From Echinometra lucunter (taxonomy: Eukaryota > Echinodermata > Echinoidea > Camarodonta > Echinometridae), in the NCBI GenBank assembly GCA_029962745.1, contig CM057162.1:21982227-22046226 (forward strand): a DNA stretch of 64,000 nucleotides. Direction: 5' to 3'. Every line of letters begins with the position of its first letter. Position 1 is the first letter of the stretch. Shown piece after piece: positions 1-13,300 of the stretch. The position numbers and the translations under genes were made by a program. Below the pieces are notes generated by a model. The model worked only from the letters and a program-made list of their open reading frames with translations. It was not told the DNA's origin and did not search any database.

Positions 1-247
1 ATCAAAATACCATGGAGCCGCCCCTGTTCTCAATAGTCCTTGATGTAAAGTCACCTGATTTCACCGAGGATAACCATCAAATGAAACGAAGTGGCTGTGG
101 AAATTTGGATGCTGGTAATCACTTTCACCTAAGGAGTTCGAATTAAGTTTGAAAGCATTGTGCTGCCTATCAAAGTTGATAGTAAGCGATTAAGTAAGCG
201 ACTACCGTAAGCGAGTACGAGTATTGGACCAATTCATCACCTCTTCT

Positions 248-345
248 GACCACGGCATCATCATGGAGGTGCCGTGGTCAAGTGGATCGCGGTTCGATCC
301 TCGGCACGGCACTTATGCCCTTGAGCAAGGCATTTTATCTACATT
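248..345 (+). repeat. tRNA-derived SINE fragment
   Basis: GCCGTGGTCAAGTGG resembles an A box and GGTTCGATCC a B box; they are closer together than in a tRNA. The following CCCTTGAGCAAGGCATTTTA is typical of the conserved body of some tRNA SINEs. A 10-bp perfect hairpin (GACCACGGCA / TGCCGTGGTC) occupies 248-279. Confidence 0.5.
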
Positions 346-563
346 GCTCTTTTCCCGAATATCAAATAAATGGAAACACTTTATGCATTATTGATACCAA
401 CGTGTGCGCGTGTTTTAAAAAAATAGAAAATTCACAGAGATCCCCAAATCTGGAATGGACACAAAAGTTTAAAAGTATTGCATGGTGGTCAAAATGAAAA
501 TTCACACAAACGTTTGTAAAGAATTCAAAACAAATAAGAAAGATCTTTATGATTCCTAAATAC

Positions 564-639
564 CTTCTGAATAATACCGCGATTAGAATGATAACTACCA
601 AGATGAGTAATACCGCCAAGGTACTTCCAGCTGCAATAG
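564..639 (-). CDS. Gene 1 exon 13: transmembrane helix
   Basis: Exon of 76 nt entering in phase 1 and leaving in phase 2. It codes AIAAGSTLAV, then a run of about 17 hydrophobic residues, then FRR as stop-transfer. The paralogous exon at 59417-59486 is 6 bases shorter but ends in the same FRR and the same phase. The next exon should begin with one base completing the second Arg, as the tail exons at 44178 and 57748 do; it is not seen left of here. Confidence 0.87.
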
Positions 640-3600
640 CTGTCACGAGAGTGAGAGAGAAAAAAAATCAATCAATTTAACATTAAAACTTCAACTTATA
701 GGAAATATTACCTCATGATTTGCAGCTTACAAGTAGAAACAGTCAAAACTCAGTGGATATGCTAGTCTATTTCATTACAATTGATTTACTACATTTTAAT
801 GTATAACACAAATTGAAGTTTCATGCTATTAAATTACCCCTCCTGTTAATATGCAAGAAGAACCATTTCCTTCACGGCAGTCACTTTTGCTCTTTCCTGC
901 TGAAGAAGCAAATAGATGCATTTAGGTGAGTCCTATAACTACATGCCATTGATTCTTTCTAAATTTATGTTCCAACAACTGCCATGAATTGATTTAACTG
1001 CCGAATAACTGATATTGTTGAACATAAGTACCACTCTAAAAGTAATTTTGTATAACATGACTGTAAAAGGGTAACACGCACACAACATTATAGGATAAAC
1101 TCTCATCCAAATAGGATAACAATTTATCCGATACTGATTCGGCAAGTTTACTGAACAAAATATGCATGTTTCCTTTCTTTACCTAGGTTGCGTTTTACAA
1201 GTAAAAAATTTACTTATTTCTTTTCAGAGTGCAATGATATTTCTCTGAAACCAGTCATTTTACTTACCTGCAAAAGGCGATGGAGCTCCCCCTGGACTTT
1301 CTACAGTAAGAAAAATAAAGCGTTAACCCGGTGACTATCCTGACTATACATTGCCATAGGCTTAATACAGGAGCCACCTGGTTCCAGTAACCAATGGGTT
1401 ACTCATTAAGAATAGAAGGTTCAATTCTGCACCCTTCAAATGCAACACGGGGAGCTCCTTTACGGGTACAACTGTGTACCCAAAGAGGCATTATGCACCA
1501 TCAACATGATTAAGGGTGCAGTGAGCTACATTTTGTACCCTTAAGCACATGTTAAGCGTGCAAAGCTGTATCCTTTTGAGATTTGCAAATTTGCACCCTG
1601 TTGAATGTAAAAATTTCTGCACCCTTAAAGGTGCAAAGTTGCACTTTTAAGGGTGCAGACGGGCATTTCCGGGTGCAAACAAGTACAAAAGGGTGCACCT
1701 TAGCACCTTTTTCATGTAGGGTGCAAAGATTCCACCCAAAAGGTGCTGTCATTATTGTATTTTGGGTGCAAAATTGAACCTTTCTTTCTAAGTGTAATAT
1801 GGAAATGATCATAAGTGAATACTGAAGAAAACCAACGTAAAATACTATGGGATAACTCCATTTTCCAGTAGACGTTATGCACGTTTGTAGGAATCATTAT
1901 TGTTTCCTATTTGTCATGAAAAAAGGCCTTCACTAAAAATATTTTTTAAAAGGTTTTAAACTTTTGGAAAAATGGCCTATGGAAAATTTTACCGTAGTAG
2001 AATCGATTCGTGCTGTATGTGGTTCATTGCATTTGAGTCAGCAAGTTCTTCTCCTAGCGAAAATTCTACGATTAGATGATGTTAAGTCGTGACACAGTAT
2101 TGTAATGTCTCGTAGATATAATGCAAACCTGTTAGTAATTCAGTATATTGTGGAGAAAGCCTGGTAAAAAGTGAAAATGATGTCAAGAGATGCGCTGACG
2201 TTGTTAAAGGCATTTCTACAAATAGGAGGAGGAGTAGGAGAAGAGGGAAAAAAAGGAAAAAAAGAGAAAACCAATAGAAAAAAGAAAACGAGCAACGAGA
2301 GAGAAATATTCTAAATCACCTTAATGTATTAAGGTCATGAAGGTAGTTAATAAAAGCAACAGCAGTTAGTACATTTTCCTATGATACACCAAAGCGAAGA
2401 GAAAATTGCATTTGCTTTTTGAGACTGTCATTAGGCAGAGAAAAGGAGGGGTATGAATAAATTTTGAGGAGTAATTTCTCTTCGCGAGTGCGACTGATTC
2501 ATTCAAACAGTTCCCTGCAAATGACATGCCTTGCATTTACAGTGACGACCAGAACAATGAGGAAATGATACAGCATACTGCAGATTGATAACAATTGTCC
2601 AATTCCCTGCAATATCAACTGATCAAAGCATCAGAAAAGACAGTGAACCAGGAAAGCTCTAACCTATTTCAGTATCACAAATTTGGGGGCATATTTCATT
2701 GAGATTGTTATGCAAATGACGGCAAACCTACTGGGCAATGGGTAATGTAAGCTCTTTATTTCGATTTAAAATCTTACATGCAGTGCCTACCTATAAACAG
2801 GCCACTAAACCTGATAATGTGATAGATATCATGTTAACGCCGAGTATTATTAGAATACGAACAAAAGTACCTTGATTACATAGGTTATGCAAGCTTAGAA
2901 TTTTAGAAATCTACGAAAGTATCCAAGAAGACATATTGCGTCGCATAAATCGTGAACCAATGAATTAGTAAATGTAGGTTATAATGCCATACTATGATTC
3001 TAACCTGTTTGTGCTTCTGTGTTTGGTGGAGGGGAATGCGTAGTGCCAATGAATAACGTTGTAAGACTAATTTCTGAAAGGATAAAACAAGATTCAGTGC
3101 TTACAATGATAAACATTCAACGTTAAACTAGTTTTTCAAAGTCAGAGTCAGATAAAAGACATATCGAAGAATCAGGTAAAAGTAAGGGTTTCTTTCAAAC
3201 CTATGAACCTGCATAATATAGAAATAAGACAATAGTAGTAAACCGAATTTAGCGGTGAGTGCTGCGGCATTATTTTAAGGAGAATGCTGGAAGAAACAAT
3301 ATTTTGAAATGAAAATGATGCAGTAAAGTCACGAATTCCTCCTACATTCCATTCCTCTTTTGGAAAACCAAAAGGTCTATAAACTTCGCCGTGATTTTTA
3401 GTTTCTAGACAGAAATTTTCAATAAGTCTCACCTTCATCACATGTTCGTCCAGTATAACTTGACGGACATGTACAGGTGAATGATGATCCATCTAACACA
3501 GAGCAAGTTCCTCCATTCATACAGGGATTACTGTAACACGGACTAATCGCTGAAAGGAAATTAATTCCATTCAAGGGAAGTAAAGGAAACGTTTAAGTTG

Positions 3601-6600
3601 CTGGGAGGTATACATGTATATATTGGAAAATCCACTTATTTACACCTAATTCTAATATCAAAAGTACAATTTCACTGAGCGCAGCGTTCGTATTTTTTAT
3701 GTTAGGCCTACTCTTGATTTTCTATTCCCTACCAAATTACAACAATTCCTTATTTTCTCGTTCTTATTCTGCTATCGGATAATATTTCAAACGTATAATA
3801 ATATTATCCTTATAAGGTATTTTCATACATAAAAGTAGCTATGATTCGCACAACAATCCCTTTCTCGTGCTTATTCTGCTTTCGAATAATAAGGATTATT
3901 TTAAACGTATAATAATATTATCCATATAACATGAATAAGGTATTTTCATACATAAAAGTAGCTATGATTCGCACAACAATCCCTTTCTCGTGCTTATTCT
4001 GCTTTCGAATAATAAGGATTATTTAAAACTTATAATAATATTATACATATAACATGAATAAGGTATTTTCATACATAAAAGTAGCTATGATTCGCACAAC
4101 AATCCCTTTCTCGTGCTTATTCTGCTTTCGAATAATAAGGATTATTTTAAACGTATAATAATATTATCCATATAACATGAATAAGGTATTTTCATACATA
4201 AAAGTAGCTATGATTCGCACAACAATCCCTTTCTCGTGCTTATTCTGCTTTCGAATAATAAGGATTATTTTAAACTTATAATAATATTATACATATAACA
4301 TGAATAAGGTATTTTCATACATAAAAGTAGCTATGATTCGCACAACAATCCCTTTCTCGTGCTTATTCTGCTTTCGAATAATAAGGATTATTTTAAACGT
4401 ATAATAATATTATCCATATAACATGAATAAGGTATTTTCATACATAAAAGTAGCTATGATTCGCACAACAATCCTTTTCTCGTGCTTATTCTGCTTTCGA
4501 ATAATAAGGATTATTATAAACGTATAATAATATTATCCTTATAATATGAATAAGGTATTTTCATACATAAAAGTAGGTATGATTCGCACAGGACGAGGTA
4601 ATGCTTTGGGTTAACCCTTCCAATATAATACAGTGATACTAATCCTGTTGGCTGTGAATCAGAGTAGACAATCTACAGGTAAAATCTCTTCCAAGTCAAG
4701 GATATTAACTCACCTGTACAGGTAAAGTTAGGTGTACTCCATGTGCCATTGTGTTGACAGAAGCTGATTGGTTCATTGTTAGGAATGTGACCATCCTGAC
4801 AGGTGTATACAGTAATGTCTTGGTAATAAGATCCTAATGTGAGATTTGATGCATTAGGCAGCAATGGAGGATTTCCTGGACATTCGACAGCTATTCAGTG
4901 AAATAAGACAGGCATCATGTAATTGGTCATAGAGGAAATTATTTCTTTGAATTCAAATTTTAGATTATTACTGTCACTACCATGAGTATCAAATACTGAA
5001 ATCACGTATGGCTAGTACGCTGGTTGAAATCTTTTTTTCCATTGTTATTTCTTATTTGCCAGAAAATACGTAATATAAGAAATGAAAAAAAAAACCACCC
5101 CAGAAATGACCATAATAGCAGATCACACAAAATTAATTGAACATTGGAAGCAACTGGGTGTGCTGCCAGCTAGGCTTTAGGGAAGTTAATCAAATAATTG
5201 TAATCCGCTGACTGCCCTCACCTTTACACCAACCTTGTGCATCTACGGCTGTAGGTCTGTGTAACTAAGACAATTTAAGCCAAACCCCATTCATAATAAT
5301 AATAATAATAAAAACAAAAAACTTAAATTAGAACACAAAGTGCATAAATTATACCAGGCAAGTAGGCCTAAAAATATTCACAGGTGTTAAATCACACGGC
5401 GAAGACTCAAGACCGCACATATTAAAATAAAATGCTGCACAATATAGAATTACAAAACAATCCCCCCTCCTTCCCTTCCTCCTTCGATTCCAAATACAAT
5501 CGCGAAGGGACAATAGTTCCCCACACCCCTGCATTCTAAATGAAATTACAAATATATTTTAAAAATCCCTAAAATTACTTATAAAGAATGGAGACCCTGG
5601 ACGACGTCATAATCACATTCTTATGAATCTAATAATATAGGGAAAATTTTTCTGTAGTCATGAATATACATGTATATCAATACATAGAGCTTAATAATTT
5701 GGACAACAGGAACATTTAAAATAGCCCTGTTTAAAATATCCTTTAAGTATGACCTCATATCACTGTTAGGATGCACGTGACCAGTGCATCCGAAACAGTT
5801 CTCAGCATTTTGAGAGAGAGAGAGAGAGAGAGAGAGAAAGAAGAGAGAAACACTTATACTTCTCAGCATTTACCATATCTGATTTTTAGTTACTATACTT
5901 CGGCGAACCCCTGCAATATTTCACTGTTTTTATATTTTAGGTTTTGCTTGCTTTAATTATGTTTTAATTCATTGTATTTCTATTTTGCATGCTCTTATTT
6001 GTAAAATATATTTTGCATTCTATCATGCCTGTTTTTAGGGGCCCCGTGGGAGACCAACTGTTATTGAATGGGCTTCCCCGTATCAATAAATGAATAAAAT
6101 TAGAAAAAAAGGGTTTACATAATATTCGCATTACCTTCACATGTTGGTCTCGGTTGATCCCACAAACCACTGTTCAAACACATTAGAATTACGGCACCAA
6201 CTAATCTATAGCCTTCTACACAAAAGAAATGTAGAGCAGCACCCACAGAGTAAGTTGTTCTATCATCTGGTAAATGATCACCATTTAAAGGTTTGCCGGG
6301 ATCACCACAAGCTGGAATACCTGGAAACGTAAGAGAAAAGCTATAAACAGTGGATGGCTATATATCGATGAAGTAGAGAAAATTTGCTTCTATGAACACG
6401 GAAAATCAGGCGATTGAAACTTTTATGATACACATGCGATTATTATGATTATGCACATTATCCTAAGTCTATCCCCCCTTCCTCCAGCACTGAAATATTT
6501 TAAATCGATTTTCTTCCATTTGGAGCATTTTACTCATCCTATCAGTAGTATTTTGAATACATAATGGCCCGAATTCACAAAAGAGGTTAGAATTTAAGCC

Positions 6601-7361
6601 TTGGTGTTTTTTTTTTTTTTTTTTTTTTTTTGACCATGGCTTATCTGGCTTATGTCGAAAGGGTGCGTGCGCAGAGCGGGATGGGAGCGTGCTGAGAACT
6701 GGGATGGCCGCACCCTTTCGAGAGAAGCCTCCCCCCCCCCCCCCCCCGTTGCGTGTGGGGAGTGAAATTAACGCACCCATTCGTGGAAACCGGGGGGGGG
6801 GGACTTGTCTCGAAAGGGTGTGTTGAGTAGTCTGATGTACAAGCCGGGTTTTTTTTGTGTTAATGTAAGTTTTAAAAAAAAGGAAGAAAAAAGTTTCCAA
6901 AGGAGACAGGCGGTTGGCTATCACCTGAGGGGGGGGGGGGGTGTCCAACGATCCCCAAAATATATGAGGGAAAGAATTCCTCTTTTCTGTCTGCTAGAAT
7001 ATTATGGTGGGATGCATAAAACGGGAGAAATGTATGCAACACCCCCCCCCCCCAAAAAAAAGGGAGTAGGCATTTTGTTCATGAGTATTCTTACACTCAA
7101 GAACGCAGAAGCAGTCTTATGCACCCGCACACACACATACGCACACACATGCACTTGCAAATATCTTCCTTCAGTTTTTTAATGTCGCAAATTAAAGATG
7201 TGCTTGAGGCTGATTTTGTAATGGAATGCGCATTTCCAAAAGGACAGATGAGACAGAATAGAAAGTCATATTTCCATTTTATTTGAATTAAACATGGGGG
7301 AGGGACAACAACATGTGCACTATAAGTAATCAAAACCAAATTAGACAAGAAGTTTTTTGGG

Positions 7362-7392
<31 letters not shown>

Positions 7393-10300
7393 TGTGCGGG
7401 TGCAGAAGATGTGCTTCTGCGTTCTTGAGTGTAAGAATACTCATAAACAAAATGCCTATTCACTTTTCTTGCGGGGGGGGGGGGGGAGAATGGGGCACAC
7501 ATTTCTCTCGTTTTATGCATCCCACCATAATATTCTAGAAGACAGAAAAGAGGGAATTTCTTTCCCACATGTATGTTTTCGGGGATCCTTGGACACCCCC
7601 ATCAGGTGATAGCCAACTGCCTGTCTCTTTTCCTACTTTTTTTTTATTTTTTACTTACATTAACAAAAAAAAAAAAAAAAACCGGCTGGTACATCAGACT
7701 ACTCAACACACCCTTTGGAGACAAGCCCCCCCCCCCCGGTTTCCACGAATGGTTGTGTTAATTTCACTCCCCACACTTTCGAGACAACAGGGGGGGGGGG
7801 CTTCTCTCGAAAGGGTGCGGCCATCCCCGTTCCCTCCCCGCTCCCATCCGCTCCGCGCACGCACCCTTTCGACATAAGCCGGCTTATCTAGCCCTGGTTT
7901 ATATTTAAACCATGGTCTGAGCCTTGTTGCTATTCACAATATATTTCAAATTGATTATTCATTAATATTGTCACTTTTCTCTTTGTTATTGTTCTTCGCT
8001 TTCTTCTTTTCTTCTTTCTCTTCTTCTTTCTCTTCTTTTTCTTCTCCTGCTGCTGCTGCTTATTGGTATCTTATTATTATTATTATTATTTATTATTATT
8101 ATATATTATTATACCTTTATTAATTTATCATTATTATTATCATCATCGTCATCATTACTATTATTATTACTGTTGTTGTATTATATCATTATCATTATCA
8201 TAATTAGGCTTATTATCATTATTATTGTTATCACCCTCATCATAATTATCATTCTTATAATTAATATTAGTATTAAAATTTTAAACAAACCCCAATAAGT
8301 CATTTCACACTTTTATTTTATTTCATATTTTACAGATTGTTACAAAGAAGTATTTTAACCTACTCACCAATTTGGCAGAGAACCCGTAATCGGTTTGAAC
8401 AAGATAGGTCATTCCATTTGTATTGAAAATTCCGCCTCATTTCTACACACTTTTCGAAGATCGAATTAGGTTCTCCAGGGTCCCATGCCTCAAAGATCGT
8501 TCGAGTTTCTAAAGAAGAAGACATAAAAACTAATCTAAGAAATATTAGCTTCAAAAATTATAAAGATAATTTGTTTATAAAGCATCTGTGTAACCTAATC
8601 AGCTCCTCAGTTGTTGTGATATTTCCATTCTCATGATTATAAAAACATATGATACTCACACTTTAAGCCCAAGTTGTCGTCTTGTAAGTTTCCTTTGTAC
8701 TTGTATTGCATGCTTAAAATAGATTTATTATTAAAAACTTGAAGGAATCTAAAACTTTTTAAAACGGTTCGTATTAACAGTTAACCTTAATGATGTATGT
8801 TGGTAATGGAAAATTAAGCTTAAAAATTAATTTAAAAAAAAAAACCCTTCCGAACCTTCGCTTACTTCATTATTTTCCTTGTCAAATATTCTAGAAAAGG
8901 TTGTTTACAGTAGAACTGTTAACTTATTAAAAACTCACAATATTTTCTCAAATTTTCAGTTTGGATTTAGAGAAAAACATTATAAAGAACATGCCTTATT
9001 AAATTTTATTGACAAAGTAGCGCATGCTCTAGACAATTGTTCTCATCTGGTTGGTAATTTCCTGGACTTCTCCAAGGCCTTCGTCACCATCAATTACGAC
9101 ATTTTATTATACAAACTCTCTCATTATGGGGTGCATGGGAAGGCCTTGGAGTGATTCAGGAGCTACTTTTCCAGTAGGCTAGACGACAATATGTGTATTT
9201 TTGAATGATCATACATCCTATATGCAAAATATAAATTGTGGAGTCCCACAGGGCAGTTTATTGGGCCCTTTACTATTTATCATTCATATAAATGACTTCT
9301 GCAAATAATCCGATATCCTTTCGTTCATACTTTTCGCCGACGATTCTAATCTTTTTTATTCCCATAATAAATCCAAACACTCTAGTCAAAATTGCAAATT
9401 CTGAGCTTGTAAAGGTCACGCAATGGATAAGAGCTAATAAACTATCCCTTAACCTCCAAAAAACCAAATATATGTTATTAAGTAACTCTATAGACGCGCT
9501 GCCCACGAATATTATGTTTGATGATACCCCTTTAGAAGTTGTCTCGTTCATTAAATTTCTAAGCATAACTGTTGACAACAAACTTTCGTGGAAATATCAC
9601 ATAGAAAACACTTGTAAGATTATTTCACGGAATATGGGCATAATAAACAAACTGAAATTTCATTTTCCACCACCATCCTTACTGATGCTTTATTCTTCTT
9701 TGATTTTACCTTATTTGAATTATGGCATTCTTGTTCATGTTGTTTGGGGCAATACCCACCAAACTCTATTAGATTACTTTTATTGCAAAGTATGTCTCTC
9801 CGTATTATATACCATTCTTTATATACTCTCACACACCGACCCGTTATTTACTGAGAGTTGACTGCTAAAAATAAATGACCAATATCTATTTCACTTAGGG
9901 CAATTTGTGTATAAACACAATAGCAACACACTTCCACACATATTTCATGCAATGTTTCCCCAAAATCGTTCACTTCATCACTACCCAACTAGACGGTCCA
10001 ACGAGTTTCACCTACCACTCTTCAGAACTTTATTAGCTAAGAAAACATTTATGTATGATGGTGCTAGATTCTGGAATTCTTTTAAGTGAGATTAATAGCC
10101 CATCCCTTAATTCTTTCAAGAAAAAACTAAAAATGTGTTTCTCAAATCCTACACTAACGTACAATAATAATACCTCTCAATCTTAAAGTTTCATTTGGTC
10201 TTCATCATCTCTTCAAATTGAATAATTATACCACTTTTACTTTGTTGAAATCACCATTATGTTTATTTCCTTTTTCGGTCTTGATGTCCTGCCCTTACTT

Positions 10301-13300
10301 TTTTTCCCTTCTTTTTCCCCCCTTGTTTTCCCTTTCCTTGTCGCCTCATGTTTGTTTGTTTGTTTTTCCTTTTGCGTGTGCTGTTCTGTTCTGTTCTGGT
10401 ATTGTTTTCCTAGTCTTCGTAGGCACAATTTGCAACAATTTTATTTTCTGAGAGTTCCACAAGCTACAAGCAACTGCTTTTTAGTGGATCCCTCCATTTC
10501 CACAGAAATCAATAGTTTATGGTAATCTATTCTAATATTTACTGATATGTTAACTCATGAAGGAAAAAAAATATTATGTATATATCTTACTTTCATATTG
10601 TTTGTATAATTATATTGATGCAATGTCATTGTATTTTCTTTAGGTTGGAAATGAATAAATATGAATTTGAATATGAATTTGAATTTCACCTTCATTGCGT
10701 AATTTATACATATACACATACAGGGGCGGATCCAGCATTCTCCAATAGGGGGGGGGGGGCGGAGTATTTCAAAACCGTCCAAACCGAGAAGAAACGTATG
10801 GTTTAAGGCTGCGCTCAGTGGCGTAATAAATAAGATCATTTGGTGGGTCACCCCCCCCCCCCCCCCGCCGTGGGGTAGATGCGCCTATATCTTGAAATAG
10901 TTATCTTTAACCTGTTTAATTAAGGAATTAAAAGACTCTTTTTTCCTGAGCAAAAATGAAATGATGTATAATGCGAGCGCAGAGCTCGAACTGAAAATTT
11001 TTGAGATCCCAGATGAAGAAAATCATGCATTCTAAGGTACATACAATATTGATTGTATAACTTATGAAGACAAATATCTTCTTCTTCTTTATCTGCCTTG
11101 CCAGAGTCTGACGTTGGCGGCCATGCATCTGAAACTTATCCTATCTTGAGGCCATGCGACTGAAACTTGTCCTATCTTGAGCCCAAGATAGGACAGACTC
11201 ATGGCCGCCAACGTCAGACTCTAGCACGGCACATAAAGAAGAAGATAAATATATGAAGTTGGAAATAGATAGTCATCTGCAATTCAGAGGCCATTAACCA
11301 AGTGATTACAGAGAATGAGCTTTTGAAAAAATATCTTTATTAAACCATTTTTACAAGTACATGTATCCAATAAAGAATTTAATTTGATGGGGTCGAATGA
11401 AGTTTTCGAAGAACATTCGTCTACACCAGGGGCATCGATCAACATTGTCAGCATGCCCGCCGGGGGGAGGGAGGAAGAACATCGGAAAATTTACCGTTAT
11501 AGTTCCGTGAATCAGGGGCATCAACAATGTTTAAAAATGGGAGCACCATTACGTTTAGTCAATATATGTTTTGGGGGCCCTTCCCAGGGGCGTCGCTAGA
11601 CCTTTTTTCAATGGGGTGGGGGGGGGGGGGGTGTAGAGGCCACTGATTACCGAAAAACATTGCCATCTATTACCGGCGACCAACGTCTGTTACTTAAACC
11701 GTATAAAGCCCATGGGGCACTTTCAATTGTGTGCCTTTATCACATTTTCCTTCGTCTCTCCTACACATTTTCATTCAATTTCAACCAGATTTGGTGACTT
11801 TTACATGTGTATGAGCGAGCGCAGCTAGTAAGGAAATGAATCTCCTTTTCGTTTTAGAAGTGATGATTCTTCATCAAAATACCAGATGGGCCTATACGAT
11901 ATTTAAATCATAAATTTGGTCACTTCGCTTGCAGAATTCATTCGCTTTCCCCAAACATCCTGTGTCTAAATATTAGACGAGCGAGAAAAAAATATAGTTT
12001 TTTCATGTTATTTCGTCATCAAAATATACGATGGGCCTATTAGATACCTAAATTATTTTTGTCACCCCGCTTGCCGAATTCATTCACTTTCAAAAACCAT
12101 CCTGTATCTAAATATTATACGAGCGAGCAAAGCGAGCGAGGAAATACAATTTATATATAATCCTTTTCCTGCATGGTTGAGGTGATTATTCTTCATTAAG
12201 ATATACGATGGGCCGAAAGGTATCTAAATTATATGTTTAGTCACCTCGCTTGCCCGATTCTTTTGTTATCCAAAACGATCCCGTATCTGAATATTATACG
12301 AGCTAGCGCAGCGAGCGAGGAAGAATAAACACATTTTTTTTTCATGTTTTCTTCAAAAAATACACTTAAGCCATGCAGTATTAGATATCTAAATCATTTA
12401 TTTGGTCACCTCGCTTGCCGCATTCATTCGCTTTAAAAAACTATCCTATATTTTACACGAGCGAGCGAGGAAAAATATGTATACTCCTTTTCATGATTGA
12501 GGTGATTTCTTCATAAAAAATACACAATGGGCCGAAAGGTATCTAAATTATATATCTGGTCACCTCACTTGCCAAATTCTTCTGTTATTCCAAACGATCC
12601 CGTATTTGAATATCATACGAGCCAGCACAGCGAGCGAGGAAAATTACACACCTTTTTCATGTTATTTCGCCAAAATACACTTAGGCCAGTATTAGATATC
12701 TAAATCATATATTCGGTCACCTCGCTTGCCGAATTCATTCGCTTTCAAAAACTAACCTGTATCTAAATATTATACGAGCGAGCGAAGTGAGCGAGGAAAA
12801 GACATTGATATAAAAAACAGACAAAATAAGGGGAACTTCAATTGATGAGGTTAATCAAGCTCTTGAAAACATGAAAAATAACAGATCTCCAAGTCCAGAT
12901 GGTTTCACTGTCGAATTTTTAAAATATTTTTGGAAAGAACTACACATATTTTTAGTTAGATATTTCAATTCTGCATATTCATCCGGGATGTCCGATACAC
13001 AGAAGTTAGGGGTTATCTCTTTAATTCCCAAAGGAAATAAAGACAGACAGTACTTAAAAAAATGGAGACCTATATCATTACTAAATTTAGTATACACATT
13101 AGGTTCCTCCTGCATAGCAAACAGGTTGAAGAATGTACTTCCTTTTCTTATACATGAAAATCAGAAGGTTTTATATAAGGGTGCTTCATTAGAAAGAATA
13201 TTCGTTTGTTATAATATATTATTGTACACTGATCTTATGATATTCCTGGTTTATTGCTCCTTATCGATTTTAAAAAGGCATTTGATTCAATTTCTCACGA

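Noticed and set aside
3775..4592. CRISPR-like regular repeats
   Set aside because: Head-to-tail 123-bp satellite units without distinct spacers, in an intron of a eukaryotic gene.
6805..7877. Several frames of 60-125 residues on both strands
   Set aside because: They lie in the arms of a foldback element and consist largely of translated homopolymers and CA repeats.
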